From assembly GCA_016463455.1 (NCBI GenBank), contig JAEMRG010000064.1, positions 2,264 to 9,168 on the forward strand: 6,905 nt of DNA, written 5' to 3'. The notes beneath the pieces were generated by a model. That model ran no database searches. It had not been told where the DNA came from and saw only the letters and a list, made by a program, of their open reading frames with translations. Made by a program: the position numbers and the translations under genes. Below, piece after piece: positions 5,606 to 6,905 of this stretch. The first letter of the stretch is position 1. The number at the start of each line of letters is the position of its first letter. Source of the stretch: Rhodoferax sp. Its GTDB lineage: Bacteria > Pseudomonadota > Gammaproteobacteria > Burkholderiales > Burkholderiaceae_C.

Positions 5606-6616
5606 TTGAACGCCACCAGCACTAAGAACGCCAAGCCCAGCGCGGCAGCCAAGCCCGCGCCCAAGCCCAGCGCGGCCAAGACCGCCAAGACCCCCGCTGC
5701 ACCCGCCAAGAAACCGGCTGTAGCGCCTCAATCGATTTCTAAAACACAGGCTAAGACCAGCGCGTCAACCCCGAAAAAAACTGTGACTACCTCCACCAAA
5801 AAAACCACACCGGCACCGGTGTCCAAAGCCGCAGCACCGGCTGCAAAAAAAACCGCTGCCAGTACCGCAGTCGTATCTAAAGCCCCGGCGGCCGCTGTAA
5901 AACCGGCGGGCAAGGCGCCGCTGGTAATCAAAGCCGCACCTGTGGCCGCAAGTGCGCTTTTGCCGGTGGCGCCTAGAGTGCTAACGCAGCCGAGCAGTGA
6001 CCCGACGGCGGTGCCGGTCAAATCTGGCAGACCTTCGTCGCGTCTGGCGCAATTGACGGTTCCCTCTATGGCCCAATCGGTTGCCTCGACCGCAGCCAAG
6101 GCCAGCTTCGGCAACGCCTACGAAGCAGAGCCGGTTGCGCCAGTCATCCCAGCCCCGGTCAAGAAAGACCCCAAGTTGGCCAACAACTGGAAAACCAAGC
6201 CGGTGGACCAATTGAGCGACGCCGAATTGCAGGCCATGCCCGACTCCGAGTACATGAACGATGTGCACATGGCCGCCTTCCGGCTCAAACTGGTGGTGCT
6301 TAAGCGCGAGATACTCAGCAATGCCGGTGAAACCACCGAGCATTTGCGCGAAGACACCTCGGTGGTACCAGACCCCACCGACCGGGCCACCATCGAAGAG
6401 GAACATGCCCTGGAGTTGCGTACCCGGGACCGCGAACGCAAATTGCTCAAAAAAATCGAACAATCGATTAGCCGCATTGATGCGGGCGATTACGGCTATT
6501 GCGATGAAACCGGCGAGGCCATCGGCATAGGACGTTTGCTGGCCCGGCCCACGGCCACGCTGTCGCTGGAAGCGCAACAACGCCGCGAGCTCAAACAAAA
6601 GATGTTCGGCGATTAA
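5606..6616 (+). CDS. dksA: DksA-family RNA polymerase-binding regulator with H1-like tail and degenerate zinc finger
   Basis: A 336-residue protein; E. coli DksA has 151. The C-terminal 140 or so residues (from about 195) are a full DksA core: the coiled-coil tip PDPTDRA (residues 255-261) keeps the two functional aspartates (Asp256 and Asp259, equivalent to D71 and D74), followed by ELRTRDRERKLLKKIE (270-285) and GYCDETGEAIGIGRLLARPT (297-316). Of the four zinc cysteines only Cys299 remains; the other positions are Thr302, Ser320 and Ala323, a pattern like zinc-independent DksA2 proteins. DksA binds the RNA polymerase secondary channel and works with ppGpp in the stringent response. Residues 1-110 are low-complexity Ala/Lys/Pro/Thr with 21 lysines and no acidic residue, resembling bacterial histone H1-like proteins; residues 111-190 are a linker. 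The gene starts at TTG with a good ribosome-binding site and lies 149 bp after the CobW-family gene. The core assignment is sure; the role of the tail is unknown. Confidence 0.93.
   Translation: MNATSTKNAKPSAAAKPAPKPSAAKTAKTPAAPAKKPAVAPQSISKTQAKTSASTPKKTVTTSTKKTTPAPVSKAAAPAAKKTAASTAVVSKAPAAAVKPAGKAPLVIKAAPVAASALLPVAPRVLTQPSSDPTAVPVKSGRPSSRLAQLTVPSMAQSVASTAAKASFGNAYEAEPVAPVIPAPVKKDPKLANNWKTKPVDQLSDAELQAMPDSEYMNDVHMAAFRLKLVVLKREILSNAGETTEHLREDTSVVPDPTDRATIEEEHALELRTRDRERKLLKKIEQSISRIDAGDYGYCDETGEAIGIGRLLARPTATLSLEAQQRRELKQKMFGD
5631..5676 (+). repeat. 16-bp direct repeat inside the dksA tail
   Basis: CCAAGCCCAGCGCGGC occurs at 5631-5646 and again at 5661-5676, a 30-bp period encoding KPSAA twice. 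It suggests that the low-complexity tail grew by local duplication. Its length may vary between strains. Confidence 0.75.
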
Positions 6617-6633
6617 AGCCGCTTCCTGGGCCC

Positions 6634-6661
6634 GGGCGATGCTGCCGAGTCGCGCCCTTCT
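6634..6661 (+). terminator. Weak intrinsic terminator candidate after dksA
   Basis: GGGCG (6634-6638) can pair with CGCCC (6653-6657), followed by TTCT (6658-6661), beginning 18 bp after the dksA stop. The stem is short and the T-run poor, so this is tentative. Confidence 0.3.
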
Positions 6662-6758
6662 ATCCAAGCGCCATCAGCGTTAAGCGGCCAACAGACAAAA
6701 CGCCGCACCCCAAAAACTATTCACCCGTTACTTGCAATGCAATTGCTAAGTACTTAAT

Positions 6759-6803
6759 TTAGAACGTCTTTTCTGCGGTTTTTAGACGCAGATCAGGTTC
6801 TAA
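6759..6803. repeat. Nested inverted repeat in AT-rich region upstream of the mraZ promoter
   Basis: TTAGAAC (6759-6765) pairs with GTTCTAA (6797-6803), and inside it TCTGCG (6772-6777) pairs with CGCAGA (6787-6792) around a 9-nt loop. Both stems are perfect. It is followed by GTCTTTGATTTC, a broken T-rich stretch, so it could end the dksA transcript; it could also be a protein-binding site upstream of the division-cluster promoter. Confidence 0.45.
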
Positions 6804-6838
6804 GTCTTTGATTTCATTGGAAAAAACTTACAAAAACC

Positions 6839-6868
6839 TTGTCCCCGACGCGAATTTGCTGGTAAAGT
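6839..6868 (+). promoter_or_regulatory. Candidate promoter of mraZ / dcw cluster
   Basis: TTGTCC (6839-6844) as -35 and TAAAGT (6863-6868) as -10 are 18 bp apart, and TGG (6860-6862) before the -10 makes it an extended -10. The -10 overlaps the first AAGTGC repeat of the operator, consistent with repression by MraZ. The transcription start would fall near 6875. Inferred from consensus only. Confidence 0.5.
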
Positions 6869-6900
6869 GCAATTAAGTGCAAATAAGTGGAGGAAAGTGC
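6865..6900 (+). promoter_or_regulatory. MraZ box: four AAGTGS repeats at 10-bp spacing
   Basis: AAGTGC (6865-6870), AAGTGC (6875-6880), AAGTGG (6885-6890) and AAGTGC (6895-6900) are in perfect 10-bp register. MraZ is known to bind direct GTG-rich repeats with about this period just upstream of its own gene (GTGGG-type in E. coli, AAAGTG-type in Mycoplasma) and to repress the division and cell wall cluster. The GGAGG ribosome-binding site (6889-6893) is embedded between repeats three and four. The mraZ coding region must begin at or just beyond the window edge; the GTG at 6897-6899 is only 3 nt from GGAGG and a less likely start. Confidence 0.85.
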
Positions 6901-6905
6901 CAAAA

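Noticed and set aside
5981..6667. A 228-codon minus-strand frame opposite dksA
   Set aside because: It is antisense to the conserved DksA core and has no recognisable features or ribosome-binding context. It is a shadow frame.
6897..6905. GTG at 6897 as the mraZ start
   Set aside because: Spacing of 3 nt from GGAGG is too short, and the following codons (CCA AAA) do not look like a MraZ N terminus. The start probably lies just past the edge.

Overview
The window looks like ordinary core chromosome of a GC-rich betaproteobacterium, most likely Burkholderiales and probably Comamonadaceae (Rhodoferax/Polaromonas-like). This rests on codon use, the protein families present, and the right edge, which carries the operator and ribosome-binding region typical of mraZ, the first gene of the division and cell wall (dcw) cluster. 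I see no mobile element, CRISPR array, tRNA or rRNA. No stretch longer than 300 bases lacks a gene.

Layout: (1) Positions 1-1155 (+) hold the C-terminal part of a multi-pass ArnT/GT39-like glycosyltransferase, cut by the left edge. (2) Convergent to it, positions 3094-1173 (-) hold a two-gene unit joined by an ATGA overlap: a secreted or membrane-anchored sialidase-like (BNR repeat) protein followed by an unrecognised multi-pass membrane protein. A hairpin spans the convergent junction. (3) A 188-bp divergent intergenic region contains a perfect 16-bp palindrome just upstream of a pirin gene (3283-4302, +). (4) Then comes a COG0523/CobW-family GTPase and putative metallochaperone (4362-5456, +) with a very His-rich insert. 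(5) A structured-looking 149-bp gap precedes a long DksA homologue (5606-6616, +) that starts at TTG. It has a lysine/alanine/proline-rich, histone H1-like N-terminal tail and a DksA core that has lost three of the four zinc cysteines. (6) The last 289 bp are AT-rich regulatory DNA: a weak terminator candidate, a nested inverted repeat, a candidate extended -10 promoter, and four AAGTGS repeats spaced exactly 10 bp apart, which read as an MraZ box.

The left half suggests envelope or glycan biology, but only by inference. The right half joins metal handling (CobW), stringent-response transcription control (DksA) and the entry to the dcw cluster. I do not see a clear, wholly new multi-gene system. 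The items most worth a second look are the tailed, cysteine-poor DksA with its leader, the palindrome before pirin, and the uncharacterised sialidase-like/membrane pair. Assignments are from reading motifs; no database search was run.
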